From: Oscillospiraceae bacterium
Lineage (GTDB): Bacteria; Bacillota; Clostridia; Oscillospirales; Acutalibacteraceae
DNA length: 64,000 nt
Direction of reading: 5' to 3'
NCBI GenBank assembly: GCA_022650485.1
Contig: JALCPP010000002.1
Location: 184,007-248,006, forward strand
Shown here: piece after piece, positions 17,381 through 25,624 of the stretch
Position numbering within the stretch: the stretch's first letter is position 1
Layout of the letters: every line of letters starts with the position of its first letter
Translations under genes and position numbers: made by a program
The notes under the pieces: model-generated
What the model was told of the DNA's origin: nothing
Databases searched by the model: none
Seen by the model: only the letters and a program-made list of their open reading frames with translations

Positions 17381-17416
17381 GGACGCTTTCGCCTAATATA
17401 ATAAGCGAAAGCGTCC
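17381..17416 (-). terminator. Terminator of the cad operon
   Basis: GGACGCTTTCGC / GCGAAAGCGTCC, perfect 12-bp stem over a 12-base AT-rich loop, 12 bases beyond the cadA stop. Confidence 0.8.
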
Positions 17417-17427
17417 AATAAGACAGG

Positions 17428-19551
17428 TTACTTCATCCTCATTACCCTCATAGCGTTTAAGATGGCAATAACAGATACACCAACATCGGCGAACACGGCT
17501 TCCCACATGGTAGCAATTCCGAACGCGCCCAGCAACAGGAAGATGCCCTTTATTCCGAGAGCAAAGAAGATGTTCTGCCACACAATGCGTTTCGTAAATT
17601 TGGCGATGTCTATGGCGTCAAGAAGTTTTGATGGTTCGTCGGTCATCAATACGATGTCTGCCGCTTCAATGGCTGCATCCGAGCCAAGACCGCCCATGGC
17701 GATACCGACATCCGCTCTTGCCAGCACTGGCGCGTCATTGATACCGTCGCCTACAAAGGCGAGCTTGCCTTTGTAGCGTTTTTGCCCGTCGAGCATTTCT
17801 AATTTCTCAACCTTTTGGTCGGGAAGAAGCCCTGCGTAAACCTCGTCAAGCGCAAGCTCCTTTGCTATGGCCTCCCCAATTATCGCATTGTCGCCGGTCA
17901 ACATGACGGTTTTGCGAATACCTCTTGCTTTCAAACCAGCAATAGCGTCTCGGCTATCCTCTTTGATCTCGTCTGAAATCACAATGCAGCCCGCAAATTG
18001 ATTATCAACGGCGACATAGACTTTTGTTCCAATATCGTTAGATTCCAAAAATGGAATGTTAGACGTTTTCATCAGTTTATCGTTGCCGGTCAACACGACC
18101 TTGCCATTTACACTGACGCGAATGCCATGCCCTGATATTTCGCTATAGTCTTCCAAACGTTCTTTATCCACTGGCTTATCGTAAGCCTTTAGGATAGACA
18201 GAGCAATAGGGTGATTAGAAAAAGCCTCGGCGTTCGCCGCATATTCTAAAAGCTCACTTTCGGTAAATTCATTGGCTGGGTAAACCCCAATTACCTGAAA
18301 CACTCCCTTTGTGAGTGTGCCGGTTTTATCAAACACGACAATATCAAGGTTGCCCAGTGCTTCCAAGTAATTGCTACCTTTAACGAGTACGCCTTTCTTT
18401 GACGCTCCGCCAATGCCACCGAAAAAGCCAAGCGGTATGGATATGACAAGCGCACAGGGGCAGGAAATAACAAGGAATATGAGACCGCGGTTTATCCATT
18501 CAGACCAAACACCGCCCATGAAAATCGGAGGAATAACGGCAAGAAGTGCCGCAAGCCCCACAACAACAGGGGTGTAATATCTTGAAAAGGTGGTGATAAA
18601 GTTTTCTGTCGGCGCTTTCTTACTCGAAGCATTCTCAACCAAGTCGATAATTTTTGCAACGGTTGATTCGCCAAATGTTTTTGTAACCTCAATAGTCAAC
18701 ACGCCGTTTTGATTGATGCAGCCTGAAAGCGCCGTATCGCCAGCCTTAACTGTCCTCGGTACGGATTCGCCGGTGAGCGCCTTCGTATCCAACATGGATT
18801 CGCCATCTATAACAACACCGTCAAGCGGGATTTTTTCGCCCGGTTTTACGACGATGAAGTCACCAACGGCAACCGTTTCTGGGGAGACTTTTACAAGCTC
18901 ATTACCTTTTTTGATTGTTGCGGAATCAGGCCGGATGTCCATGAGATCAGCGATTGATTTCTTTGAGCTGCGCACAGCGGCGTCTTGAAAATATTCGCCA
19001 ATCTGATAAAATAGCATGACGGCAACAGCCTCTGGAAAATCGCCAATTGCAAATGCGCCTATTGTCGCAACACTCATAAGGAAATTTTCATCAAATATCT
19101 GCCCTTTGGTTATGTTTTTTAATGCCCTTAGCACTACCCCGCCGCCCAGGATTAGATAAGCAACAAGGAATATCGCAAGTTCAGCGTATATATTCAGCTC
19201 AAACAACTTGCTCATAAGTATTCCCGCCCCAAAGATAACAGCGCCAGTTATTAGCTGGATAATCTGTTTTTTGCTGGACTCTCCGCCATGAGAATGGTCA
19301 TGTCCGTGATCATGATTTTTTTCTATTGTACCTTTATCAATGACGACAACGTCCGGCTCGTACTTGCGTACTATGTCTGCAATACCTGCGGTAATGTTTT
19401 CTGCGTAGCTTTCCGACACCTCCAATTTGAGTGACGTGGTCATGAAGTTTAATGTAGCGGATAAAACGCCGCTTTGATTTTTAACTGCATTTTCAATTTT
19501 AGCAGCACAGTTTGCGCAGTCCAATCCTTGTAATAGATACTCTTTCTGCAT
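17428..19551 (-). CDS. cadA: Cadmium/zinc-exporting P1B-type ATPase
   Basis: 707 residues. The N-terminal heavy-metal-binding domain has GLDCANCAAKIE. A His-rich stretch (HDHGHDHSHGG, about residues 80-90) follows. Membrane helices include the SCPCALVIS transport motif (near residue 350). The P-type core has DKTGTLT (near 395), TGDN (near 555) and GDGINDAP (near 605). CPC plus the upstream CadC-type regulator points to Cd2+/Zn2+/Pb2+ export. It is transcribed from the promoter ahead of cadC; a second CadC-like operator lies in the 65-base gap between the two genes. The chain looks complete. Confidence 0.93.
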   Translation of the reverse strand: MQKEYLLQGLDCANCAAKIENAVKNQSGVLSATLNFMTTSLKLEVSESYAENITAGIADIVRKYEPDVVVIDKGTIEKNHDHGHDHSHGGESSKKQIIQLITGAVIFGAGILMSKLFELNIYAELAIFLVAYLILGGGVVLRALKNITKGQIFDENFLMSVATIGAFAIGDFPEAVAVMLFYQIGEYFQDAAVRSSKKSIADLMDIRPDSATIKKGNELVKVSPETVAVGDFIVVKPGEKIPLDGVVIDGESMLDTKALTGESVPRTVKAGDTALSGCINQNGVLTIEVTKTFGESTVAKIIDLVENASSKKAPTENFITTFSRYYTPVVVGLAALLAVIPPIFMGGVWSEWINRGLIFLVISCPCALVISIPLGFFGGIGGASKKGVLVKGSNYLEALGNLDIVVFDKTGTLTKGVFQVIGVYPANEFTESELLEYAANAEAFSNHPIALSILKAYDKPVDKERLEDYSEISGHGIRVSVNGKVVLTGNDKLMKTSNIPFLESNDIGTKVYVAVDNQFAGCIVISDEIKEDSRDAIAGLKARGIRKTVMLTGDNAIIGEAIAKELALDEVYAGLLPDQKVEKLEMLDGQKRYKGKLAFVGDGINDAPVLARADVGIAMGGLGSDAAIEAADIVLMTDEPSKLLDAIDIAKFTKRIVWQNIFFALGIKGIFLLLGAFGIATMWEAVFADVGVSVIAILNAMRVMRMK

Positions 19552-19576
19552 TTGAAAACCCTCCTATTGTTATTGC

Positions 19577-19600
19577 ATAGTTGTTCATACACTCAACTAT
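19577..19600 (-). promoter_or_regulatory. Second CadC-type operator
   Basis: ATAGTTG-N10-CAACTAT between cadC and cadA. It has the same TAGTTG-N10-CAACTA layout as the operator upstream of cadC. Confidence 0.65.
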
Positions 19601-19616
19601 TTGAGCAAAAAAATAC

Positions 19617-19970
19617 TTACTCGTTAATATGCTCAAAGCCCTTATCAATAATATCTTTCACATGATCGTCGGCAAGAGAATAGTAGGCTATCTGACCATC
19701 CTTGCGGAATTTGACCAAATTTGAAAGGCGCAGAGATTTGAGTTGATGCGATATGGCTGATTTCGTCATGTTGAGAAGCACGGCCAAGTCGCAGACGCAC
19801 ATTTCGCTCTGCTCTAAAGCCCAAAGGATTTGTACCCTTGTGCCGCCTGAAAACATCTTATATAAATTGGCGAGCTTATTAAATTCCTCTTTGGATGGCA
19901 TATGCTCACGAACACCTGCGACAACATCAGTATGTATAACATCACAATCACATATTGGCTGTTTTTCCAT
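19617..19970 (-). CDS. cadC: ArsR/SmtB-family metal-responsive repressor
   Basis: 117 residues. An N-terminal cysteine pair (ICDCDVIHTDV, Cys7 and Cys9) and the MCVCDLA motif at the start of the recognition region (Cys57 and Cys59) give the CadC-type four-thiolate site for Cd/Pb. The helix-turn-helix LLNMTKSAISHQLKSLR and the winged segment follow. Metal binding would release it from TAGTTG-N10-CAACTA sites in its own promoter and before cadA. AGGTG sits just upstream of the ATG. Confidence 0.92.
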   Translation of the reverse strand: MEKQPICDCDVIHTDVVAGVREHMPSKEEFNKLANLYKMFSGGTRVQILWALEQSEMCVCDLAVLLNMTKSAISHQLKSLRLSNLVKFRKDGQIAYYSLADDHVKDIIDKGFEHINE

Positions 19971-19990
19971 TGGGTAACACCTCCATTATC

Positions 19991-20046
19991 TAGTTGAACA
20001 ATCATTCAACTAATGCTAGTATATGAAATTCGAATGGATTTGTCAA
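19991..20046 (-). promoter_or_regulatory. cadC promoter and operator
   Basis: On the minus strand TTGACA (20041-20046), 17 bases, then TATACT (20018-20023). The palindrome TAGTTGAA-CAATCA-TTCAACTA (19991-20012) lies over the start site, ideal for repression by CadC. Confidence 0.88.
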
Positions 20047-20142
20047 CAGGAATTTTATAGAAATTTTTATCAATACGCCTACCGTTTAATGTCACGTCAT
20101 TGTGAAGAAATGTGAATAAAAATCCACTCACAGTCCTTATGT

Positions 20143-20168
20143 GAGGATACTCTGGACGATACTTGGAT
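20143..20168 (+). repeat. Cassette-boundary repeat C
   Basis: GAGGATACTCTGGACGATACTTGG, almost identical to repeat B over 22 bases but degenerate after TTGG. An imperfect hairpin (AGTCCTTA/GAGGATACT) precedes it, as at B. Confidence 0.7.
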
Positions 20169-20187
20169 TATGATATTGGAATAGGAA

Positions 20188-20214
20188 GTGGGCAACCAAG
20201 CCAAGGTTGCCCAC
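20188..20214. other. Strong hairpin after repeat C
   Basis: GTGGGCAACC / GGTTGCCCAC, perfect 10-bp stem with a 7-base loop; CACTTTC follows. A bidirectional terminator is possible. It lies 20 bases past repeat C, echoing the hairpins after repeats A and B. Confidence 0.65.
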
Positions 20215-20273
20215 ACTTTCGTAGTAGTCAAGATCAGCTTTGGTAATCCTACTTTATGTCATACTAAGGTATG

Positions 20274-20915
20274 TCATTTTTTTATTGTGATTGTACGGTT
20301 ATTAATTTCAATAATACCTTCCTCTTTTAATTTCTTAAGCTCTCTAAATAGAGAAGGTCTTTGTACACCCAAATAATCTGCCAGTTGTCTTTTACTCATT
20401 GGAAGAAGAATTACCGAAGATTTCTGTATAATAGTTTGCTGTTTAAAATAATCCATAATATTTTCTCGAAGTGTTCTTTGAGTAAACATTGCTATCTTCT
20501 GATTTATTCCTTGCGAATTTTGTGAGATTGACTTTATATAATGCAATGTAAAATTGTAATCATGCAAAAACTCCAAAACAGCATTTATGTCAATATGGAT
20601 AATTTGACAATCTGTAAGACAATAGATATTAAGAGGATAACTGTGGTTTTCACCAAATAATAAATTTGCTCCTATCACACTTCCCTGACTAAATTCAAAC
20701 ATCGTAGTTGCTGAGCCGTTAATTGATAAAGAATACGCAACCAAACTTCCTGACAATACATTATCTAATGTACGGCAAGTTTCATTTGCATTATGGACGG
20801 TTGTACCTTTCATATAGTGCTTTTGATAAATATGATTACCTGCTATTAGTTTTTCTAAATCAGATTCCTTTATAGCTGAGAATAATGAAATGTTTCGTAA
20901 AATGTCAATATTCAT
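20274..20915 (-). CDS. Crp/Fnr-family regulator (HcpR-like by context)
   Basis: 213 residues: a cyclic-nucleotide-binding-like beta-roll (residues ~15-120), a dimer helix, and a C-terminal Crp-type helix-turn-helix (SKRQLADYLGVQRPSLFRELKKL). No Fnr-like Cys cluster is present, so it is not an iron-sulfur Fnr. It is divergent from the permease genes and upstream of an Hcp operon, the position of HcpR-type nitrosative-stress activators. A palindrome centred 41.5 bases before the probable cupin-rubredoxin-hcp start site is its likely target. Its own promoter on the minus strand is TAGACA-17-TATAAT. Confidence 0.8.
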   Translation of the reverse strand: MNIDILRNISLFSAIKESDLEKLIAGNHIYQKHYMKGTTVHNANETCRTLDNVLSGSLVAYSLSINGSATTMFEFSQGSVIGANLLFGENHSYPLNIYCLTDCQIIHIDINAVLEFLHDYNFTLHYIKSISQNSQGINQKIAMFTQRTLRENIMDYFKQQTIIQKSSVILLPMSKRQLADYLGVQRPSLFRELKKLKEEGIIEINNRTITIKK

Positions 20916-21026
20916 GAATTAAGCCCTCCATTTAAAAACATTATATCAAAAAGAAACATTGGTGTCTATTTGATAATAAGAAACTACTTTATAATTAGGT
21001 TATCACAAAAAGAATGGAGGATTCGT

Positions 21027-21509
21027 ATGGATATTTTTACAGTGGCAATGTGGATAGGAACGATTATATTCCTTTTGATTTCCTTGAAAAAGGATAAAAC
21101 AAAGACAGTGAAAGCCCTTAAAATGGCATTTGGTATGGGCAAGGGTATGTTGGGAAGCATATTATCAATTATTTTTTTAATCGGTTTAATTCTGACAATA
21201 TTACCGCCAGAGTATATTGCCGAATTTGTAGGAAATCAATCCTTAGTCATAGCAACGGTGGGTTCGGCGGCATTTGGAACAATTACACTGATCCCTGCCT
21301 TTATTGCTTTTCCGCTTGTCGGTACGCTGGTTGACGCTGGGGTTAGTGTTGTTCCTTCCGTAGCATTTCTAACTACACTTACAATGGTAGGGGTCGTAAC
21401 ATTTCCACTTGAAAAGCGTGAATTTGGGCTTAAATTTACTGCTACTAGAAACGGATTAAGCTTTTTATTTGCCATAATTATCGCTATGGTAATGGGGGTG
21501 ATTGTATGA
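21027..21509 (+). CDS. Permease, first half (YraQ/ArsP-like)
   Basis: 160 residues with about four to five membrane helices. GMGKGMLGSIL and the glycine/proline-rich PAFIAFPLVGTLVDAG recall the DUF318/ArsP permease fold, in which two similar halves form the carrier. The ATG at 21027 follows GGAGG; an upstream ATG at 20970 has no ribosome site. The next gene overlaps by four bases (ATGA) and supplies the second half, so the two proteins probably form one transporter. The substrate is unknown. Confidence 0.65.
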   Translation: MDIFTVAMWIGTIIFLLISLKKDKTKTVKALKMAFGMGKGMLGSILSIIFLIGLILTILPPEYIAEFVGNQSLVIATVGSAAFGTITLIPAFIAFPLVGTLVDAGVSVVPSVAFLTTLTMVGVVTFPLEKREFGLKFTATRNGLSFLFAIIIAMVMGVIV

Positions 21510-22219
21510 AAATCTTAAAAAAAGCAAAAGATAATACTTTCTTGATAGTGGTTGTAGCTGCCTATATCCTGATGTTTATACTTAAACCAGATATGGGTGT
21601 TACATCAATTAAAAACAGTGCCTATTACATTAAAGAAATGCTTATGATAATGCCGGTGATATTTGTTCTTACCGCGCTTTTGGATACATGGATTGCAAAG
21701 GAAAAAATCACAAAATACTTAGGAAAAGAATCCAAAGTTAAAGGTATTATATTGTCGTTCGTTTTAGGTAGCATATCTGCGGGACCGATATATGCAGCAT
21801 TTCCTATGTGTGTAATGCTCCACAAAAAGGGAGCTTCTGTACGAAATTTGGTTATAATTTTAAGCTCGTGGGCAGTAATAAAGGTTCCAATGCTGCTAAA
21901 TGAAGCAAAATTTTTGGGAATAAAGTTTATGGCAATTCGCTGGGTATTAACTGTAATTGCAATAGTAGTATTTTCGTGGATTACTTCAAAAATCGTTAAA
22001 GACGAAGATATAGTACAGAAAGAAGAAAAAGCAAGTGGTCTTACATTAAACAGAGAATCTTGTATGGGCTGCACATTGTGTACTAAAAATTATCCTGAGA
22101 TTTTTGGTATGCAAGGTAAAAAAGCATATATTAAATCTTTTGACTCTGAAATAGACAAAGAAAGGCTTAACCAAACAATATTGGCTTGTCCTGTTAGCGC
22201 CATTCGTTACAATGAATAA
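21506..22219 (+). CDS. Permease, second half, with C-terminal single-cluster ferredoxin domain
   Basis: 237 residues. Residues ~1-170 hold about five membrane helices, with LGSISAGPIYAAFPMC, a permease signature containing Cys. The last ~60 residues form a soluble ferredoxin-like domain with CMGCTLCTK and a distal ILACPVSAI, a one-[4Fe-4S] pattern. A redox cluster on a permease suggests electron-coupled or redox-gated transport. Start and overlap with the first-half gene indicate translational coupling. It belongs to the putative Hcp-stress cassette. Confidence 0.68.
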   Translation: MKILKKAKDNTFLIVVVAAYILMFILKPDMGVTSIKNSAYYIKEMLMIMPVIFVLTALLDTWIAKEKITKYLGKESKVKGIILSFVLGSISAGPIYAAFPMCVMLHKKGASVRNLVIILSSWAVIKVPMLLNEAKFLGIKFMAIRWVLTVIAIVVFSWITSKIVKDEDIVQKEEKASGLTLNRESCMGCTLCTKNYPEIFGMQGKKAYIKSFDSEIDKERLNQTILACPVSAIRYNE

Positions 22220-22226
22220 GTAGAAA

Positions 22227-22270
22227 ATGTTGTAAAAACAACATACATTTCTTCGCATGTGTTGTATAAT
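22227..22270 (+). promoter_or_regulatory. Activator-type promoter of the cupin-rubredoxin-hcp operon
   Basis: The palindrome ATGTTGT-AAAA-ACAACAT (22227-22244) precedes TATAAT (22265-22270), and no good -35 exists. With a start near 22277 the palindrome is centred at -41.5, the classic class II Crp/Fnr activator position. Confidence 0.7.
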
Positions 22271-22314
22271 TTAACCACATAATTTAAAACTATAACAAAA
22301 AGGAGGTATACAAA

Positions 22315-22629
22315 ATGATTGAGCAAGTCTATGAAATGTCAACTGAAGATGAAAAAGCGGTTGAAAGAGTAATTCAGGATGAAAATATTCATTATATTCA
22401 TATGGTCTTTAATAAGGATGAAGGACTCCCAGAACATTTTTCGAACTCGAACGTTTATATGACAGTAGTAAGGGGGACTTTATCTATCGGGCTAAATGAT
22501 CAAGAAGTTCACCAATATAATAAGGGGACTCTTTTGAAAATTCCTGTGAATACAAAGATGAATGTTAAGAATGTATTGGAAAACGTGCTAGAGTTGATTG
22601 TCGTAAAGGCCCCGGCACCTTTAAAATAG
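22315..22629 (+). CDS. Small cupin-domain protein
   Basis: 104 residues forming one cupin barrel: HYIHMVFNKDEGLPEHFSNSNVYMTVVRGTLSIGL and a later strand pair with GTLLKIPVN. The usual metal-binding GxHxH is not intact (ENIHYIH and EHFSN remain), so metal binding is unsure. Its position as first gene before rubredoxin and hcp, behind AGGAGG, suggests a role in the NO or oxidative-stress response. The enzymatic reaction is unknown. Confidence 0.75.
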   Translation: MIEQVYEMSTEDEKAVERVIQDENIHYIHMVFNKDEGLPEHFSNSNVYMTVVRGTLSIGLNDQEVHQYNKGTLLKIPVNTKMNVKNVLENVLELIVVKAPAPLK

Positions 22630-22668
22630 TGAAACAAAATTTATAATCATTGAAAGGAGAAACATAAA

Positions 22669-22833
22669 ATGATAAAATATGTATGTATCCCATGTGGATA
22701 TATCTATGACCCACAAATAGGTGATCCGGATAGTGGAATAGCCCCGGGAACTGCGTTTGAAGATATCCCTGATGATTGGCTTTGTCCAATTTGTTTTGTG
22801 GGTAAAGATCAGTTCGAACCAGTAAAGGAATAA
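22669..22833 (+). CDS. Rubredoxin
   Basis: 54 residues, a full-length rubredoxin: [10 protein letters not shown] near the start and [11 protein letters not shown] near the end give the four iron-binding cysteines (CxxC twice), with the usual Tyr, Asp-Pro, Gly and Trp (DDWLCPIC) positions. It is a one-electron carrier in the cytoplasm. Lying 19 bases before hcp and after a cupin gene, it is the probable electron donor to Hcp or to a linked NO/O2-detoxifying step. GAAAGGAG precedes the ATG. Confidence 0.95.
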   Translation: MIKYVCIPCGYIYDPQIGDPDSGIAPGTAFEDIPDDWLCPICFVGKDQFEPVKE

Positions 22834-22852
22834 TACGAAGGAGGGAACGATT

Positions 22853-24484
22853 ATGAGTATGTTTTGTTACCAATGCCAAGAGACTGCAAAAGGTACCGGT
22901 TGTGAGGTAAGAGGGGTATGTGGCAAAAATGAGGAAGTTGCAAAATTGCAAGACTTACTGATTTATGTTACAAAAGGGATTTCTGAAATAGTGGTAAAAG
23001 GCAAAGTGGATGTTAAATCCATAAGTGAAGTAAATCATCAAGTCCTAAAAAGCCTTTTTATTACTATTACAAACGCTAATTTTGATGATGGCGCAATCGA
23101 AAATCAAATCCATAAAATGATTGAATTTAGAAACGGGCTAAAAAAACAGCTTTCTGGTGTTAACCTTGGTGATGCGGCGGAGTTTGAAGTAATCGATAGA
23201 GCGTCTATGTTAGACAAAGCATCTAAAGTAGGTGTACTTTCAACGGAAAATGAAGATGTTCGTTCTCTTAGAGAAATGATTATCTATGGTTTGAAAGGTA
23301 TGGCAGCGTATACACATCACGCCCTTAATATCGGAAAAGAAGATCTTGCTATCAATGCATTTATTTATGAAGCACTTGCTTCAACCCTTGACGATTCTTT
23401 GTCTGCAGATGATCTTGTGGCATTAACATTAAAGACAGGCGAGTTTGGCGTGAAAGCGATGGCGCTGCTAGACGAAGCCAATACCTCCAAATATGGAAAT
23501 CCTGAAATTACCAGCGTTAATATTGGTGTAAGAAACAATCCTGGAATACTGATTTCAGGCCATGATCTCACTGATTTAGAGCAACTACTGGAACAAACCA
23601 AGGGTACTGGTATCGATGTTTATACACATAGTGAAATGCTTCCTGCACATTACTATCCTTTCTTTAAAAAGTATGATAATTTTGCGGGAAATTACGGCGG
23701 TTCATGGTGGCAGCAAGTGACCGAATTTGAAACCTTTAATGGCCCCATTTTATTTACTACAAACTGTATTGTACCTCCAAGAAGTGAGGAAATCAGACAA
23801 AGAATCTTTACTTCCGGTGCATCAGGCTATCCCGGATGCCCTCACATCACAGCTGATGAAAATGGCAAAAAAGATTTTTCTGAAATTATTGCGATGGCAA
23901 AGCAGTGTAAGCCTCCTGTAGAAATTGAATCAGGCAATATTGTTGGCGGTTTTGCTCACAACCAAGTTTTTGCCCTTGCAGACAAAGTAGTTGATGCAGT
24001 AAAATCAGGTGCAATTAAAAAGTTCTTCGTTATGGCAGGCTGTGATGGCAGAATGAAATCTCGTGGATATTACACTGAGTTTGCAGAAAAACTACCGAAG
24101 GATACGGTTATTCTCACAGCGGGATGTGCCAAGTACCGTTACAATAAACTTGGATTGGGAGATATCGGAGGCATTCCAAGAGTTCTTGATGCTGGTCAGT
24201 GTAATGATTCCTACTCGCTTGTAGTAATCGCATTGAAGCTGAAGGAAATATTTGGACTTGACGATGTTAACGATCTACCGATTGCATATAATATTGCTTG
24301 GTATGAGCAAAAGGCGGTAATTGTACTACTTGCGTTACTTTATTTAGGTGTGAAGAATATCCATCTTGGACCTACCTTACCAGGATTTTTATCTCCGAAC
24401 GTTGCAAAGGTCCTTGTTGAAAAATTTGGCATTGCAGGTATCGGACAAGTTGAAGATGATATCAAGTTATTCATGGGCGAATAA
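22853..24484 (+). CDS. hcp: Hydroxylamine reductase / hybrid-cluster protein
   Basis: 543 residues, typical Hcp length. The N-terminal [13 protein letters not shown] with a further Cys in RGVCGK binds the cubane cluster. Hybrid-cluster ligands are visible in the C-terminal two-thirds, in segments [27 protein letters not shown], and a conserved Glu near [10 protein letters not shown]. Hcp acts as an NO reductase or S-nitrosylase and can reduce hydroxylamine; with rubredoxin it handles nitrosative stress. It is the last gene of its operon, ended by a strong terminator. Confidence 0.95.
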   Translation: MSMFCYQCQETAKGTGCEVRGVCGKNEEVAKLQDLLIYVTKGISEIVVKGKVDVKSISEVNHQVLKSLFITITNANFDDGAIENQIHKMIEFRNGLKKQLSGVNLGDAAEFEVIDRASMLDKASKVGVLSTENEDVRSLREMIIYGLKGMAAYTHHALNIGKEDLAINAFIYEALASTLDDSLSADDLVALTLKTGEFGVKAMALLDEANTSKYGNPEITSVNIGVRNNPGILISGHDLTDLEQLLEQTKGTGIDVYTHSEMLPAHYYPFFKKYDNFAGNYGGSWWQQVTEFETFNGPILFTTNCIVPPRSEEIRQRIFTSGASGYPGCPHITADENGKKDFSEIIAMAKQCKPPVEIESGNIVGGFAHNQVFALADKVVDAVKSGAIKKFFVMAGCDGRMKSRGYYTEFAEKLPKDTVILTAGCAKYRYNKLGLGDIGGIPRVLDAGQCNDSYSLVVIALKLKEIFGLDDVNDLPIAYNIAWYEQKAVIVLLALLYLGVKNIHLGPTLPGFLSPNVAKVLVEKFGIAGIGQVEDDIKLFMGE

Positions 24485-24504
24485 TTCGTTTTGATATTTT
24501 AAAT

Positions 24505-24547
24505 AAAAGCAAAGATTCTGATTAACATTCGGAATCTTTGCTTTTTT
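24505..24547 (+). terminator. Terminator after hcp
   Basis: AAAGCAAAGATTC / GAATCTTTGCTTTTTT, a stem of about 13 bp over an AT-rich loop with a T-run. Confidence 0.9.
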
Positions 24548-24580
24548 ATATTTAGAAATAAATTTGTCACCACCCATATG

Positions 24581-24612
24581 CAAGGATACCCTGGACGATA
24601 TTGGGTATGTAG
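24581..24612 (+). repeat. Cassette-boundary repeat D
   Basis: GCAAGGATACCCTGGACGATATTGGGTATGTAG (first 20 bases closely match repeat B). It ends the hcp cassette and lies just before the core transfer genes resume. Confidence 0.7.
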
Positions 24613-24650
24613 TCAAAGCAACCGATGCTACAAATTAACTTCATTTCTTG

Positions 24651-24673
24651 TTGGTATTGGGTATAGCTATTCC
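24651..24673 (+). repeat. Upstream copy of a second repeat (TATTGGGTATAGCTAT type)
   Basis: GTTGGTATTGGGTATAGCTAT before one gene matches 25555-25579 before another; weaker similarity extends for about 55 bases up to the ribosome sites. Shared leader or duplication scar. Confidence 0.55.
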
Positions 24674-24729
24674 TTGCACTTTAGGGTATGCTTTGCTTGC
24701 AAAATCATAATGAATAGGAGGAATAGAAA

Positions 24730-25044
24730 ATGGCAGAAACAAAAAATCTATGCGCACAAATCCCTATTGCACTGCACCAAAAGGTATGCACAAATAAGGA
24801 GCAAAGCGAACTTACTCTAAATCAATATGTAACCCAGCTTATTACCGAATACTACGAAATGAAGGAGATGAAACCTAATATGGCACAGACAAGAACACTG
24901 GCACTACAAATCAGCGAGGAACTATTCGCAAGAATCAAAAAGCACGTTGATGCTACACCGCACCTAACCCAAAAAGCATTCATCACCCAGCTTATCACCA
25001 AGGCTCTGGATGAGATTGAAGCACAAGAACAAATCAATGAATAA
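24730..25044 (+). CDS. Tandem ribbon-helix-helix-like protein
   Basis: 104 residues made of two similar halves: NLCAQIPIALHQKVCTNKEQ with LTLNQYVTQLITEYYE, and LALQISEELFARIKKHVDA with LTQKAFITQLITKALDEI. Each half has the strand-helix-helix layout of Arc/CopG proteins, so a single chain could form a pseudo-dimer that binds DNA. AGGAGG precedes the ATG. It is the first gene after the cargo cassettes and ends at a terminator-like hairpin. A relaxosome, partition or regulatory role is possible. Confidence 0.6.
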   Translation: MAETKNLCAQIPIALHQKVCTNKEQSELTLNQYVTQLITEYYEMKEMKPNMAQTRTLALQISEELFARIKKHVDATPHLTQKAFITQLITKALDEIEAQEQINE

Positions 25045-25052
25045 CAGCTAAC

Positions 25053-25086
25053 GGAGAGAGTGGTATAGTCACCCTCTCCATTTTTT
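25053..25086 (+). terminator. Intrinsic terminator-like hairpin inside the transfer region
   Basis: GGAGAGAGTG and CACCCTCTCC pair with one bulge, followed by ATTTTTT, 15 bases before the next start. Confidence 0.7.
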
Positions 25087-25101
25087 ATGGAGGTAACTAC
25101 T

Positions 25102-25536
25102 ATGAGCTTTTTTACAGATGAACTTATGAAATGTACAGAAGGATTTGAGGGTAGAAAATGCATCGGCAACGCCATGTATATTCCCTTGGGTGAAAACAAT
25201 CGCTTGAAGCTGTTCTTCACCACCCTTGGATATGCAGATCACTATGAGGGTATCAGCATCAGTGCCGTGGACAAGAACAATGGTGTCATTGATAAAAACA
25301 CCATTAAATTTGCAGATGTTTGGGGTAAAAAGCAAGTGAATAACCCCAACTTCCGAGAGGGCATTACCCCATATATTTGGAAGGACGGCAATCAGGTCCA
25401 GTGGTATGTGTATAAGCCTACACCAAGAGATATGGAACTGCTCTCCGAGCAGATTAGCGACTATGCCGAGCTTTTTATGGAGCAGAGCTATGAGCTGACA
25501 GAAACAAATGCCCCTCGGATGGGAATGTCTATGTAA
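25102..25536 (+). CDS. Unrecognised conserved ICE protein
   Basis: 144 residues behind GGAGG. The composition is soluble and mixed alpha/beta, with no membrane helix and no metal motif. The middle reads YADHYEGISISAVDKNNGV and the end is RMGMSM, a tail echoed by other accessory proteins of this element. I do not recognise the family. Its position between the RHH-like protein and the VirB6 region, with its own leader repeat after it, suggests an accessory transfer or establishment role. Confidence 0.55.
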   Translation: MSFFTDELMKCTEGFEGRKCIGNAMYIPLGENNRLKLFFTTLGYADHYEGISISAVDKNNGVIDKNTIKFADVWGKKQVNNPNFREGITPYIWKDGNQVQWYVYKPTPRDMELLSEQISDYAELFMEQSYELTETNAPRMGMSM

Positions 25537-25554
25537 ATCCTATATACAGCATTT

Positions 25555-25579
25555 TCGTTAATATTGGGTATAGCTATCC
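25555..25579 (+). repeat. Downstream copy of the TATTGGGTATAGCTAT repeat
   Basis: TTAATATTGGGTATAGCTATCC, partner of 24651-24673, about 45 bases before the next start. Confidence 0.55.
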
Positions 25580-25624
25580 GCTACATCTTGTGGTACTGTG
25601 TTGTGCTTGAGGGAGGTGATGAAA

